Shown piece after piece: positions 1-7,102 of a stretch of 64,000 bases of DNA. The notes under the pieces are model-generated. The model saw nothing but the letters and a program-made list of their open reading frames with translations, made no database searches and had not been told where the DNA came from. Each line of letters starts with the position of its first letter. Within the stretch, counting starts at the first letter, position 1. Both the position numbers and the translations under genes were made by a program. Origin of the DNA: Mucilaginibacter sp. L196 (GTDB lineage: Bacteria; Bacteroidota; Bacteroidia; Sphingobacteriales; Sphingobacteriaceae); the NCBI RefSeq assembly GCF_009765905.1, contig NZ_LMUO01000004.1, positions 62,001 to 126,000 on the forward strand. Direction: 5' to 3'.

Positions 1-30
1 ATCGCCTTTTCTTATAAAAGTATAACCTAA

Positions 31-285
31 TTATTTTAAGGTATTTACAAACTTAGTAAGCTTTGATTTATTGTTTGAAGCCTTATTCTTGTGAATAACG
101 TTCTTTTTGGCTAAACGATCAAGCATTGAGATCACTTTTGATAAAAGTTCACTTGCTTCAACTTTGGTAGTTGTGCCTCTTAATTTTTTGATGGCATTCC
201 TGGTGGTTTTTGCCTGATACCTGTTACGTAAGCGCTTCGCAGCGTTAGAGCGGATCCTTTTTAATGATGATTTATGATTTGCCAT
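31..285 (-). CDS. rpsT: 30S ribosomal protein S20
   Basis: An 84-residue, very basic protein starting [22 protein letters not shown], the conserved N-terminus of bacterial S20, and of normal length for the family. S20 is a primary binding protein of the small ribosomal subunit that contacts 16S rRNA. The first Met is the only sensible start. It is a single-gene unit with a good promoter (323-354) about 40 bases upstream of its start codon. The neighbour GH109-type gene is on the same strand but lies upstream of that promoter, so the two are probably transcribed separately. Confidence 0.97.
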   Translation of the reverse strand: MANHKSSLKRIRSNAAKRLRNRYQAKTTRNAIKKLRGTTTKVEASELLSKVISMLDRLAKKNVIHKNKASNNKSKLTKFVNTLK

Positions 286-322
286 TGTATAGCCTTATTA
301 TTCTACTTTTATTTAAGGACTG

Positions 323-354
323 CAAATATAGGATGATAAATTTAATTATGCAAA
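323..354 (-). promoter_or_regulatory. Bacteroidota-type promoter of rpsT
   Basis: On the minus strand a -33 box TTTG (351-354) is followed after exactly 20 bases by a -7 box TATATTTG (323-330), matching the TTTG/TAnnTTTG consensus known for the primary sigma factor of this phylum. The rpsT start codon is 37 bases downstream of the -7 box. This is the clearest full promoter in the window. Confidence 0.75.
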
Positions 355-410
355 CGTTTTTTCAACAAAAAACTTTAAGCTTATTAACACTGCTTTAATA
401 CTAAAGCAAC

Positions 411-1757
411 TCAATATGCATCATTTAAAGCAAACTTACTCACCCTATCTTTCCATTTACCCTTCGTAAAATCAGGGAATTGCTGGGGCATGTTGCCTTC
501 GACGATTGATTTTTCGGAAAGTGGTGTAATTACGCTCATCGTTACAGAGTCGTAAACATCAATTGGCGTTTGTACTTTGCGTTTAACCGATTCGACAAAA
601 GAATTGAACACAAACCAATCCATGCCGCCGTGCCCTGCCCCTTCGGCGAAATTGTTATATTTTTTCCAAAGGGGGTGATCATATTTATCCAGCCATTCAT
701 CCGCTTTATCCCAGGCATCATCTTGCTTGGATTGCCCTTCAATATAAATGGAATTGTTTACGTCCATCCACAAACCTTTTGTACCCTGCACCCTAAAGCC
801 CAGTGAATATGGACGAGGCAGATGCGTATCATGCGATAGCATCACGGTTTCGCCATTGGCGCAGTTGATCATGGTGGTGATCACATCACCATTCTTATAA
901 TTTATTTTAGCATTTGGGTTGCCGGGTGATATTTCTTCTACATAAGAAGCCAAACCGCGCGCTTTTGATGAGAAGGAAACCAGGTTAGTGAACCGGTTAC
1001 CATAATTGATATTGGCGTAATGCATTAACGGCCCTACCCCATGTGTTGGATAAATATCCGCATTACGATCAATATTAAACTGTGTGCGCCATTGTGCTTC
1101 GCTGATCGCTTTCGGACCAAATTCAGCTCCGTGGCCATAGTAGTGTTGACCATCATTAAATAACACTGCGCGAAGGTTGTGCTGATAACCGCCTTCCAGA
1201 TGGATCATCTCACCAAACAAGTTCTGGCGCTGCATATTTAGAATAGCCATTACATCGCGTCGGTAGCAAACATTCTCTAAGGTCATGTATGGCATACCAG
1301 TTTCTTCATGCACTTTTACAATATCCCAGTGGTCTTCTAAAGTTATACCTGCAATCACCTCGCAGCCTACGTACTTACCTGATCGCATGGCATCAATGGC
1401 CATTTCTTTATGAAACTGCCATGGCGTGGCAATAATAACGGCATCAATATCTTTACGGTCGAGTAATCGTTTATAAGCATCAACACTGCCGGTATATTCC
1501 TGCGGCATTTTTTTGCCTGATTTGGTAAACTGAGCACGGCATTCTTTAAGAGATTGCTCTTGCGTATCGCAAATAGCTACAATGTCCACATCATCACGAA
1601 GTAAGCCTTCATCAATGTGATTGCGCCCGCGAAGGCCAACACCAATATAGCCTAATCTAACTTTTTGCATGCTTCTACCAAACACAACGCTGGAGGGTAA
1701 AATACTGATACCCGCGGCAAGCACAGTGCCCGAGCTGATAAATTTTCTTCTATCCAT
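411..1757 (-). CDS. Gfo/Idh/MocA family protein, GH109-type alpha-N-acetylgalactosaminidase-like
   Basis: A 448-residue protein. The N-terminus MDRRKFISSG followed by a hydrophobic stretch looks like a Tat signal, so export to the periplasm is likely. An NAD-binding Rossmann motif GYIGVGLRGRNH is at residues 37-48. The middle part (LENVCYRRD near 160, YPTHG at 236-240, a Tyr at 317) matches the GH109 subgroup: the Tyr-x-x-His pair and the later Tyr keep the spacing of Tyr225/His228/Tyr307 in the Elizabethkingia enzyme. GH109 enzymes remove terminal alpha-GalNAc by an NAD-dependent redox mechanism. Actual substrate is an inference; a plain sugar dehydrogenase is the alternative. It stands alone, far from the other glycoside hydrolases of the window. 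Confidence 0.82.
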   Translation of the reverse strand: MDRRKFISSGTVLAAGISILPSSVVFGRSMQKVRLGYIGVGLRGRNHIDEGLLRDDVDIVAICDTQEQSLKECRAQFTKSGKKMPQEYTGSVDAYKRLLDRKDIDAVIIATPWQFHKEMAIDAMRSGKYVGCEVIAGITLEDHWDIVKVHEETGMPYMTLENVCYRRDVMAILNMQRQNLFGEMIHLEGGYQHNLRAVLFNDGQHYYGHGAEFGPKAISEAQWRTQFNIDRNADIYPTHGVGPLMHYANINYGNRFTNLVSFSSKARGLASYVEEISPGNPNAKINYKNGDVITTMINCANGETVMLSHDTHLPRPYSLGFRVQGTKGLWMDVNNSIYIEGQSKQDDAWDKADEWLDKYDHPLWKKYNNFAEGAGHGGMDWFVFNSFVESVKRKVQTPIDVYDSVTMSVITPLSEKSIVEGNMPQQFPDFTKGKWKDRVSKFALNDAY

Positions 1758-1850
1758 ATTTTAATGAGGTTATAAAGGCTAATTTGAGTAAATTATCTAA
1801 GTATTTTATCATAATTTTACAATGCAGATCATTAACAGCTACCAAAACTT

Positions 1851-2171
1851 ATGAAACAGCAATTCCACTACGCCACCGTTACCGAAGCCATTGAGCTATT
1901 AAGAAGACAAGGCTTTACCTTTGACTTCAATTTGAAAGAAAACCAGTTTATAGTGGGCGACAAAGCCTACACAGCCAATGAGTTTGAGATAGTGGATGTA
2001 TACCGCTACGAAGGCCCATCAGATCCGGGAGATGAAGCAACTGTTTATGCCCTTGCTAATAAAGAAGGTGTAAAAGGCATCCTGGTAGCAGGCTACGGCG
2101 CATCGTCTGACGAGGCATCTGAAGAGGCGCTTAAACAATTGCATTACAAATATCAGCAATCGCAAAAATAA
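1851..2171 (+). CDS. conserved hypothetical protein, 106 aa
   Basis: A small acidic cytosolic protein (no signal peptide or membrane segment) beginning MKQQFHYATVTEAIELLRRQG. Close relatives in Sphingobacteriaceae are, as I recall, sometimes labelled phosphoribosylpyrophosphate synthetase, but at 106 residues it has no PRPP-binding loop or room for that fold, so the label should not be used. It leads a tight three-gene run: 10 bases separate it from the phospholipase C-like gene and 8 bases separate that from the next. Function unknown. Confidence 0.8.
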   Translation: MKQQFHYATVTEAIELLRRQGFTFDFNLKENQFIVGDKAYTANEFEIVDVYRYEGPSDPGDEATVYALANKEGVKGILVAGYGASSDEASEEALKQLHYKYQQSQK

Positions 2172-2181
2172 CAAACCTGTA

Positions 2182-3144
2182 ATGAAGCAGACCGGCAGGT
2201 TATTAAGCGGGTTGTTGTTGATTGTGCTGTGCTCCTCTTGGGGCTTCTTCGCACATTACCGCATTAACCGGTTGGCTGTTTTTACGCTGCCTAAAGGCAT
2301 GTCGGGCTTTTACAAGGCCAATATTGGATACATTACAGAACATGCCGTAAGCGCTGATAAACGCCGCTATGTTGACTCCACCGAAGCTCCCAGACATTTT
2401 TTAGACGCGGACCATTATGGTAAAAATCCATTCAGCCACATCCCACAAAATTGGGGCGATGCCGTGCACAAATACTCGGCTGATACATTGGATAAATATG
2501 GCACCGTTCCGTGGGCTATTCAATACAACTATTATAAACTGGTAAAGGCTTTTAAGGCCCATGATACCACCGAAATACTAAATGCTTCGGCTAATTTGGG
2601 GCATTATGTTGCTGATGCACATGTGCCGTTACACCTCACTTTAAATTATAACGGACAATTAACTAATCAAACCGGGATACATGCCTTATGGGAAAGCCGC
2701 CTGCCTGAGTTATTTGGCGATCACTACAACTACTTTGCAGGCAAGGCCAGGTATATTGACGATCCGCTGAAAGAAGCGTTCAGAATATGCCGCAGCTCGT
2801 TTGCTGAGGTTGATTCCGTTTTGCGGTTTGAGCGAATATTGAACAAAACCTTCCCGGCAGATAAAAAGTATGTAAATACAAAACGTGGCCGCAAACAAGT
2901 GCAGGATTATTCGCCGGAATATAGCCTCGCTTATCAGAAAATGCTGAATGGCATGGTTCAGCGGCGATTTCGATCATCAATACAATCAGTTGGGAGTTAT
3001 TGGTATTCGGCTTGGGTGGATGCCGGGCAACCTGACCTGAATAAATTGATAGCTGCACAGTTAACCATCAGTCAAAAGAAAGAAATACAGCAGGAAGAGA
3101 CTATGTTTAAAGCAGGTAAAGTGTTAGATTTAAGGAGTAAATAA
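2182..3144 (+). CDS. secreted zinc-dependent phospholipase C / S1-P1 nuclease-like protein
   Basis: A 320-residue protein with an N-terminal signal peptide (hydrophobic LLSGLLLIVLCSSWG, residues 7-21). The expected first zinc ligands of this fold follow at once: Trp20 and His25 of the mature N-terminus (WGFFAH). Further ligands fit HYVADAHVPLH near residue 145 and the later His/Glu of GIHALWESR. This is the all-helical trinuclear-zinc fold shared by bacterial phospholipase C and S1/P1 nucleases. It probably acts in the periplasm or outside the cell on phospholipids or nucleic acid; which one cannot be told from sequence. It sits in the middle of a compact three-gene cluster. Confidence 0.8.
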   Translation: MKQTGRLLSGLLLIVLCSSWGFFAHYRINRLAVFTLPKGMSGFYKANIGYITEHAVSADKRRYVDSTEAPRHFLDADHYGKNPFSHIPQNWGDAVHKYSADTLDKYGTVPWAIQYNYYKLVKAFKAHDTTEILNASANLGHYVADAHVPLHLTLNYNGQLTNQTGIHALWESRLPELFGDHYNYFAGKARYIDDPLKEAFRICRSSFAEVDSVLRFERILNKTFPADKKYVNTKRGRKQVQDYSPEYSLAYQKMLNGMVQRRFRSSIQSVGSYWYSAWVDAGQPDLNKLIAAQLTISQKKEIQQEETMFKAGKVLDLRSK

Positions 3145-3153
3145 CTTAAACCC

Positions 3154-3645
3154 ATGCATGCCCGAATAATATGTTTATTAACCCTTTTTGCATTGGTTAT
3201 TGCTGCTAATGCACAAAACAGGCATCGCGCTGCTACTCCTCAAACCAAACAAGAGAAAATGGAAGCCCATGCATTGGCCAGCATAAACACGTTATATGAG
3301 GTGAAGGATTTTATAAAGTATCACAAAAAGTCCGAACCGTTGGTAATGTTAGATGGTGACCCCGATACGATCTGGAACTATTACCAGGTTAAAGTTGGTA
3401 TCAGTAACTATGATATGATGAGAACGAGCTTTCATTTTTTTGTTGCGCCAAAAACTTTCAAAATTTATATATGGGATATTTTGGACGACTCAGGAGTTGT
3501 TCCAATACATTTAATATCCTTACAACGGTGGCGGCGTTGGCGCGCCGATCCACGTTTCAATGGCTTTCATACTTTTAAAAACAACAAAATTATAGTTTTA
3601 AACCGGTATGGAACGGTAGCAAAGCGGGGTGAGGCGACTAATTAA
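3154..3645 (+). CDS. secreted hypothetical protein, 163 aa
   Basis: A clear signal peptide (MHARIICLLTLFALVIAANAQ, cleavage near residue 20) is followed by a basic Lys/Arg-rich domain with no motif I recognise. It starts 9 bases after the phospholipase C-like gene, so the two exported products are probably co-expressed. The gene ends 8 bases before the 3' end of the convergent DedA gene, leaving almost no room for a terminator between them. Function unknown. Confidence 0.75.
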   Translation: MHARIICLLTLFALVIAANAQNRHRAATPQTKQEKMEAHALASINTLYEVKDFIKYHKKSEPLVMLDGDPDTIWNYYQVKVGISNYDMMRTSFHFFVAPKTFKIYIWDILDDSGVVPIHLISLQRWRRWRADPRFNGFHTFKNNKIIVLNRYGTVAKRGEATN

Positions 3646-3653
3646 TTTTTTTG

Positions 3654-4307
3654 TTATTGGGTACTAGTTTTCTTGCCCTTACTTTTTACAGCCGCGAATA
3701 TTGGCGGAACAATAGAAAGTAGAATAACGATTATCCCTATTGCTGAAATATGGTCTTTGAGAAAAGGCGCATTTCCCAGTTCATAACCTGCGAACAGAAA
3801 TAATATGATCCACGACGCACCACCAATAATATTGTAAAGGCTATAACGCAATAGTGGCATACCGCTAACACCAGCAACAAATGGCGCTATGGTACGAATA
3901 ATTGGCATAAACCTGCTGAATATAACCGCTTTGCCACCATGTTTATCAAAAAAAGCTTTAGTACGTGTGTAGTATTCTAATTTAAGCACTTTATTTTCGG
4001 GCTTAAATACTTTGGGGCCGAAATAGCCGCCGAGTAAATAATTTAATGTATTACCTGCAAAAGCGGCAATAATTAAAATTATACCCATATAGATAATATC
4101 TAACCCTGATCTGCCGCTGGCGATTAAAGCTCCGGCAGCAAATAAAAGTGAATCACCGGGTAAAAATGGGGTGATCACAAAGCCGGTTTCAGCAAATATT
4201 ATAGCGAAAATAAACAGGTAGGTCCAGCCATTGTACAGGCTGCTGATGTGTTCAAGATGTTTATCAATATGTAATATGAAATCGACAGCGCTTTTTATGA
4301 GTTCCAA
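3654..4307 (-). CDS. DedA family membrane protein
   Basis: A 217-residue polytopic inner-membrane protein of the DedA/SNARE-associated family. Diagnostic stretches are ITPFLPGDSLLFAAGAL near residue 46 and FSRFMPIIRTIAPFVAG near residue 130, which hold the conserved Gly/Arg/Pro of the re-entrant loops. DedA proteins are implicated in lipid carrier (undecaprenyl phosphate) and phospholipid flipping, and in proton-motive-force balance. The 3' end is closely convergent with the gene at 3154. The two DUF4397 genes lie upstream on the same strand, with a 47-base gap. Confidence 0.93.
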   Translation of the reverse strand: MELIKSAVDFILHIDKHLEHISSLYNGWTYLFIFAIIFAETGFVITPFLPGDSLLFAAGALIASGRSGLDIIYMGIILIIAAFAGNTLNYLLGGYFGPKVFKPENKVLKLEYYTRTKAFFDKHGGKAVIFSRFMPIIRTIAPFVAGVSGMPLLRYSLYNIIGGASWIILFLFAGYELGNAPFLKDHISAIGIIVILLSIVPPIFAAVKSKGKKTSTQ

Positions 4308-4354
4308 TATTTTTTAATTTTCAGCAAAAATATAAATATATATTACAATAGCGC

Positions 4355-5101
4355 TTACCTGTTTGTAATCAAACCGGTGTTGAATGCAGATGAATCGGTA
4401 CGAAGCGGAATACCGTAAGCATATAATGTATACAAATGCCCATCCTGTATAGTGGTTGAGCCTAAACTTGTACTAAGGATGGTACCCGGTGTCCCAGTTT
4501 GTGTTACCTGAAAAATATAGTTACCTGCCGGTAATATTACATATGGCGAAACCTGAGCAAATTTAACGGCAGAAAAAGCTTTAGTGCCATTTGCTGCAAT
4601 ATCCAGGCCTGTACTTTGTATGGCGCCGTTAACAAACCTTATTTTACCAAAACCAACCGGAGGGATACTTGCAGTATCATCTGTTGTTAATATTGTGGTT
4701 AAAGTACTTTGGGATGTATCAGATGTATTATAAAGACCGGTAATAAACAAGGAATATTTATGATTAGCCTGAAAGCCAAGGTGATTTATAGTGAAAAAAT
4801 TATTACTTGCAAGAGTAGTTGCCGATGACTTGATCTGCAAAGGTGTATCAATAGAGTTAAGGTAGAAATATCCGGAAGAATATGGATATGAATAGGAGTT
4901 AGTATTCTGTTTTATATAACCAAGATATAAATCAACCGGCTGAATATTAGGGCTAAGGTTTAATACCTCAAACTGTACGTTTAACCCCACGCTGCTCGCG
5001 TTGCCGGATTTGCCGCAAGACGATAGATATGGGGTTAAAAATACTGCTGCTATAATCAACAATAAAAACCCGTTTAAAGTATTGTTTTTGCTACCGATCA
5101 T
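4355..5101 (-). CDS. DUF4397 domain lipoprotein (second of pair)
   Basis: A 248-residue secreted lipoprotein. The signal peptide ends in a lipobox-like TPYLSSCGK, with Cys29 the probable lipidated residue. The rest is a beta-rich domain with LDIAANGTKAFSAVKFAQVSPYV-type repeats typical of DUF4397, which is predicted to form immunoglobulin-like surface modules. Its start codon overlaps the stop of the upstream homologue by 4 bases (ATGA), so translation is probably coupled. The role is unknown; outer-membrane attachment is inferred from the lipobox. Confidence 0.85.
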   Translation of the reverse strand: MIGSKNNTLNGFLLLIIAAVFLTPYLSSCGKSGNASSVGLNVQFEVLNLSPNIQPVDLYLGYIKQNTNSYSYPYSSGYFYLNSIDTPLQIKSSATTLASNNFFTINHLGFQANHKYSLFITGLYNTSDTSQSTLTTILTTDDTASIPPVGFGKIRFVNGAIQSTGLDIAANGTKAFSAVKFAQVSPYVILPAGNYIFQVTQTGTPGTILSTSLGSTTIQDGHLYTLYAYGIPLRTDSSAFNTGLITNR

Positions 5102-5811
5102 TGATTTAAAGGAATGTATTGATTAGTGGTTAAACCTATGCTAAAAGCAGCATTACCTGCACCAGTTGGCGAACCTTTTGTATATAAGGTATAAATTAGC
5201 CCTGTTTGAAAAGCTATAGTCGTATCAAGCTGGACGGTGCTGCTATTGGCCAGATAAATTTTAATATCCTGGCTAGTAGATGCATTAAACTTCATAAATG
5301 GCGTAGCTGTACCAAAAGCTAAACTTTTAACAGTATCCGCTGTACCCACAGTTACATTAAGCGGACCGGAATTATAGGAAGCATTAACGATTCTTATTAC
5401 AGAGCGAGTAAAGGTATTATCATTCTCAACAGTATCATACGCAACGGCTATTGGATCAATTGTTGTAAAAAACTTATCGGCGGTTGTGCCGGCTACAAAA
5501 AAAGTATAATTAGTGGCAGAATCAATTGTGACAGCCTTGGTAAACAATACATCTGTAGTTCCGGTACGCCTGATTTGAAAATTTTGAGTGCCACGCAAGA
5601 AGGGTAAATAGCCTGTTGCCCCATTGGGATAAATGCTTGAAGTATTATTTTGCCTTATATTATTCTGATAGATATTTATGGTATCAGTGGTAGTATTAAC
5701 CGTGATTACTTCAGGTGGATTTTTATCCAACGGAGGTACGATATCCTTCTCTTTACATGAAGTAAAGCCTGTGATAACAGCGATCAATAATATTGGTATC
5801 CTGAAATTCAT
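5098..5811 (-). CDS. DUF4397 domain lipoprotein (first of pair)
   Basis: A 237-residue secreted lipoprotein with signal peptide and lipobox ITGFTSCKE (Cys19). The domain around residues 135-235 (NVTVGTADTVKSLAFGTATPFMKF, then a Thr-rich C-terminus) resembles its downstream neighbour, so the two are probably an old tandem duplication. It is the first gene of a two-gene operon with 4-base overlap. Function unknown. Confidence 0.83.
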   Translation of the reverse strand: MNFRIPILLIAVITGFTSCKEKDIVPPLDKNPPEVITVNTTTDTINIYQNNIRQNNTSSIYPNGATGYLPFLRGTQNFQIRRTGTTDVLFTKAVTIDSATNYTFFVAGTTADKFFTTIDPIAVAYDTVENDNTFTRSVIRIVNASYNSGPLNVTVGTADTVKSLAFGTATPFMKFNASTSQDIKIYLANSSTVQLDTTIAFQTGLIYTLYTKGSPTGAGNAAFSIGLTTNQYIPLNQ

Positions 5812-5861
5812 ATAAGTAAATGCTATATAACTGCTATTACGGTGTATTTGTTATCTTAACG

Positions 5862-5892
5862 AACAAAAAAGTCCGGTTTTTACACCGGACTC
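5862..5892 (-). terminator. Rho-independent terminator after dnaN
   Basis: A 7-bp GTCCGGT/ACCGGAC stem (5871-5877 and 5884-5890) with a 6-base loop is followed on the minus strand by TTTTTTGTTC. It lies 50 bases beyond the dnaN stop. Confidence 0.8.
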
Positions 5893-5918
5893 ATTTGGGA
5901 TTTATAATTTAAGTTTAC

Positions 5919-5943
5919 AACCCTGCCAGCCGGCAGGCGGGTT
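5919..5943. repeat. short GC-rich palindrome overlapping the dnaN stop
   Basis: CCTGCC (5922-5927) and GGCAGG (5932-5937) flank AGCC, with weaker outer pairing AAC/GTT that reaches into the dnaN stop codon. Its GC content stands out from the neighbouring AT-rich bases. It may be a small dispersed repeat or an mRNA-stabilising hairpin in front of the terminator. Confidence 0.5.
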
Positions 5944-7066
5944 AAGCGTAACTATTAAGCATTACCGGCATTACCAACATCAATACATCCTCGTTCTCAT
6001 CCCCACCTTGTGGTAATAATAAGCCGGCACGATTAGGTGTCGACATTTCCAGCGATACTTCTTCACAAGCAAGATTTTTTAACATTTCAATTAAAAATCT
6101 CGCGTTAAAACCAATTTCCATATCCTCACCTTCGTACTGGCAGCTTAAACGCTCATGCGCTTCGTTTGCAAAATCAATATCTTCTGACGATATGTTTAAC
6201 TCGCTGCCATTAATTTTCAAACGAACCTGGTGCGTGGTTTTATTGGCATAAATAGCAACACGGCTCAGTGATCCTAAAAAGGACTGACGGTCGATACTTA
6301 GTTTATTCGGGTTATTTAAAGGTATTACAGCCTCGTAGTCAGGGTAGCGCTCATCAATTAAACGACAAACCATATTGATGTTGCCAAATTTAAAAAACGC
6401 GCTGGTGGTATTGTATTCAACTGATACATTCACATCATCAGTTGGTAAAGCCGATTTTAAAAGCGTTAAAGCTTTTTTAGGCAATATGAATGATGTTGTG
6501 CTGGCTGCCTTAGCATCTTTACGACGGTAACGCACTAACTTGTGTGCATCGGTAGCTACAAAGGTTAATGAATCAGTTGTTAACTGACAAAAAACGCCTG
6601 TCATAGCCGGGCGTAATTCATCATTACTTACCGCGAAGATAGTTTTATTGATCGCCTCGGCTAATACTGATGCCGGAAGGTTTACTGATGAAGCGTTTTC
6701 AACAGTAGGTATTTTAGGAAAATCCTCACCATTCTCGCCACTCAATTTATATTTACCATCGCCTGCGCTTATTTCAATAGCAAAGGTGCTGTCATCAACC
6801 GAAAAAGTAACCGGTTGCTCGGGCAGCGATTTTAATGTTTCTAATAATATGCGCGATGGTATAGCAATACGGCCATTTTCTTTAGCTTCAACGCTTAAAG
6901 AAGTGGTCATACTGGTTTGTAGGTCAGTAGCCGAAATGGTTAAGTTTCCATCTTTTATCTCAAACAAAAAGTTCTCTAATATAGGCAATACGGTACTGTT
7001 GCTTAACGCGCCACTAACCGACTGTAGTTGCTTGAGTAATGTTGATGTAGAAACAATGAATCTCAT
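5942..7066 (-). CDS. dnaN: DNA polymerase III subunit beta (sliding clamp)
   Basis: A 374-residue protein starting MRFIVSTSTLLKQLQSVSGAL, which is the conserved clamp N-terminus. An in-frame ATG 21 bases further upstream adds MINYNLY, which does not fit the family, so 7066 is chosen. Three clamp domains of about 120 residues follow; the C-terminal end VLMLVMPVMLNSYA is the usual MPV/MPM-type tail. The clamp tethers DNA polymerase III to the template. It is downstream of gldFG by 36 bases but has its own candidate -7 box, and a strong terminator follows it. Confidence 0.97.
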   Translation of the reverse strand: MRFIVSTSTLLKQLQSVSGALSNSTVLPILENFLFEIKDGNLTISATDLQTSMTTSLSVEAKENGRIAIPSRILLETLKSLPEQPVTFSVDDSTFAIEISAGDGKYKLSGENGEDFPKIPTVENASSVNLPASVLAEAINKTIFAVSNDELRPAMTGVFCQLTTDSLTFVATDAHKLVRYRRKDAKAASTTSFILPKKALTLLKSALPTDDVNVSVEYNTTSAFFKFGNINMVCRLIDERYPDYEAVIPLNNPNKLSIDRQSFLGSLSRVAIYANKTTHQVRLKINGSELNISSEDIDFANEAHERLSCQYEGEDMEIGFNARFLIEMLKNLACEEVSLEMSTPNRAGLLLPQGGDENEDVLMLVMPVMLNSYA

Positions 7067-7088
7067 ATATAAATTATAATTTATCACT

Positions 7089-7096
7089 CAAAAGTA
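7089..7096 (-). promoter_or_regulatory. candidate -7 box upstream of dnaN
   Basis: TACTTTTG on the minus strand fits TAnnTTTG and lies 22 bases upstream of the dnaN ATG. No clear TTTG -33 box is seen at the right distance, so this is a partial match. It would let dnaN be transcribed apart from gldFG. Confidence 0.4.
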
Positions 7097-7102
7097 TAAA
7101 AT

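Noticed and set aside
1851-2171. Label as phosphoribosylpyrophosphate synthetase
   Set aside because: The protein is far too short and has no PRPP-binding motif; kept as hypothetical.
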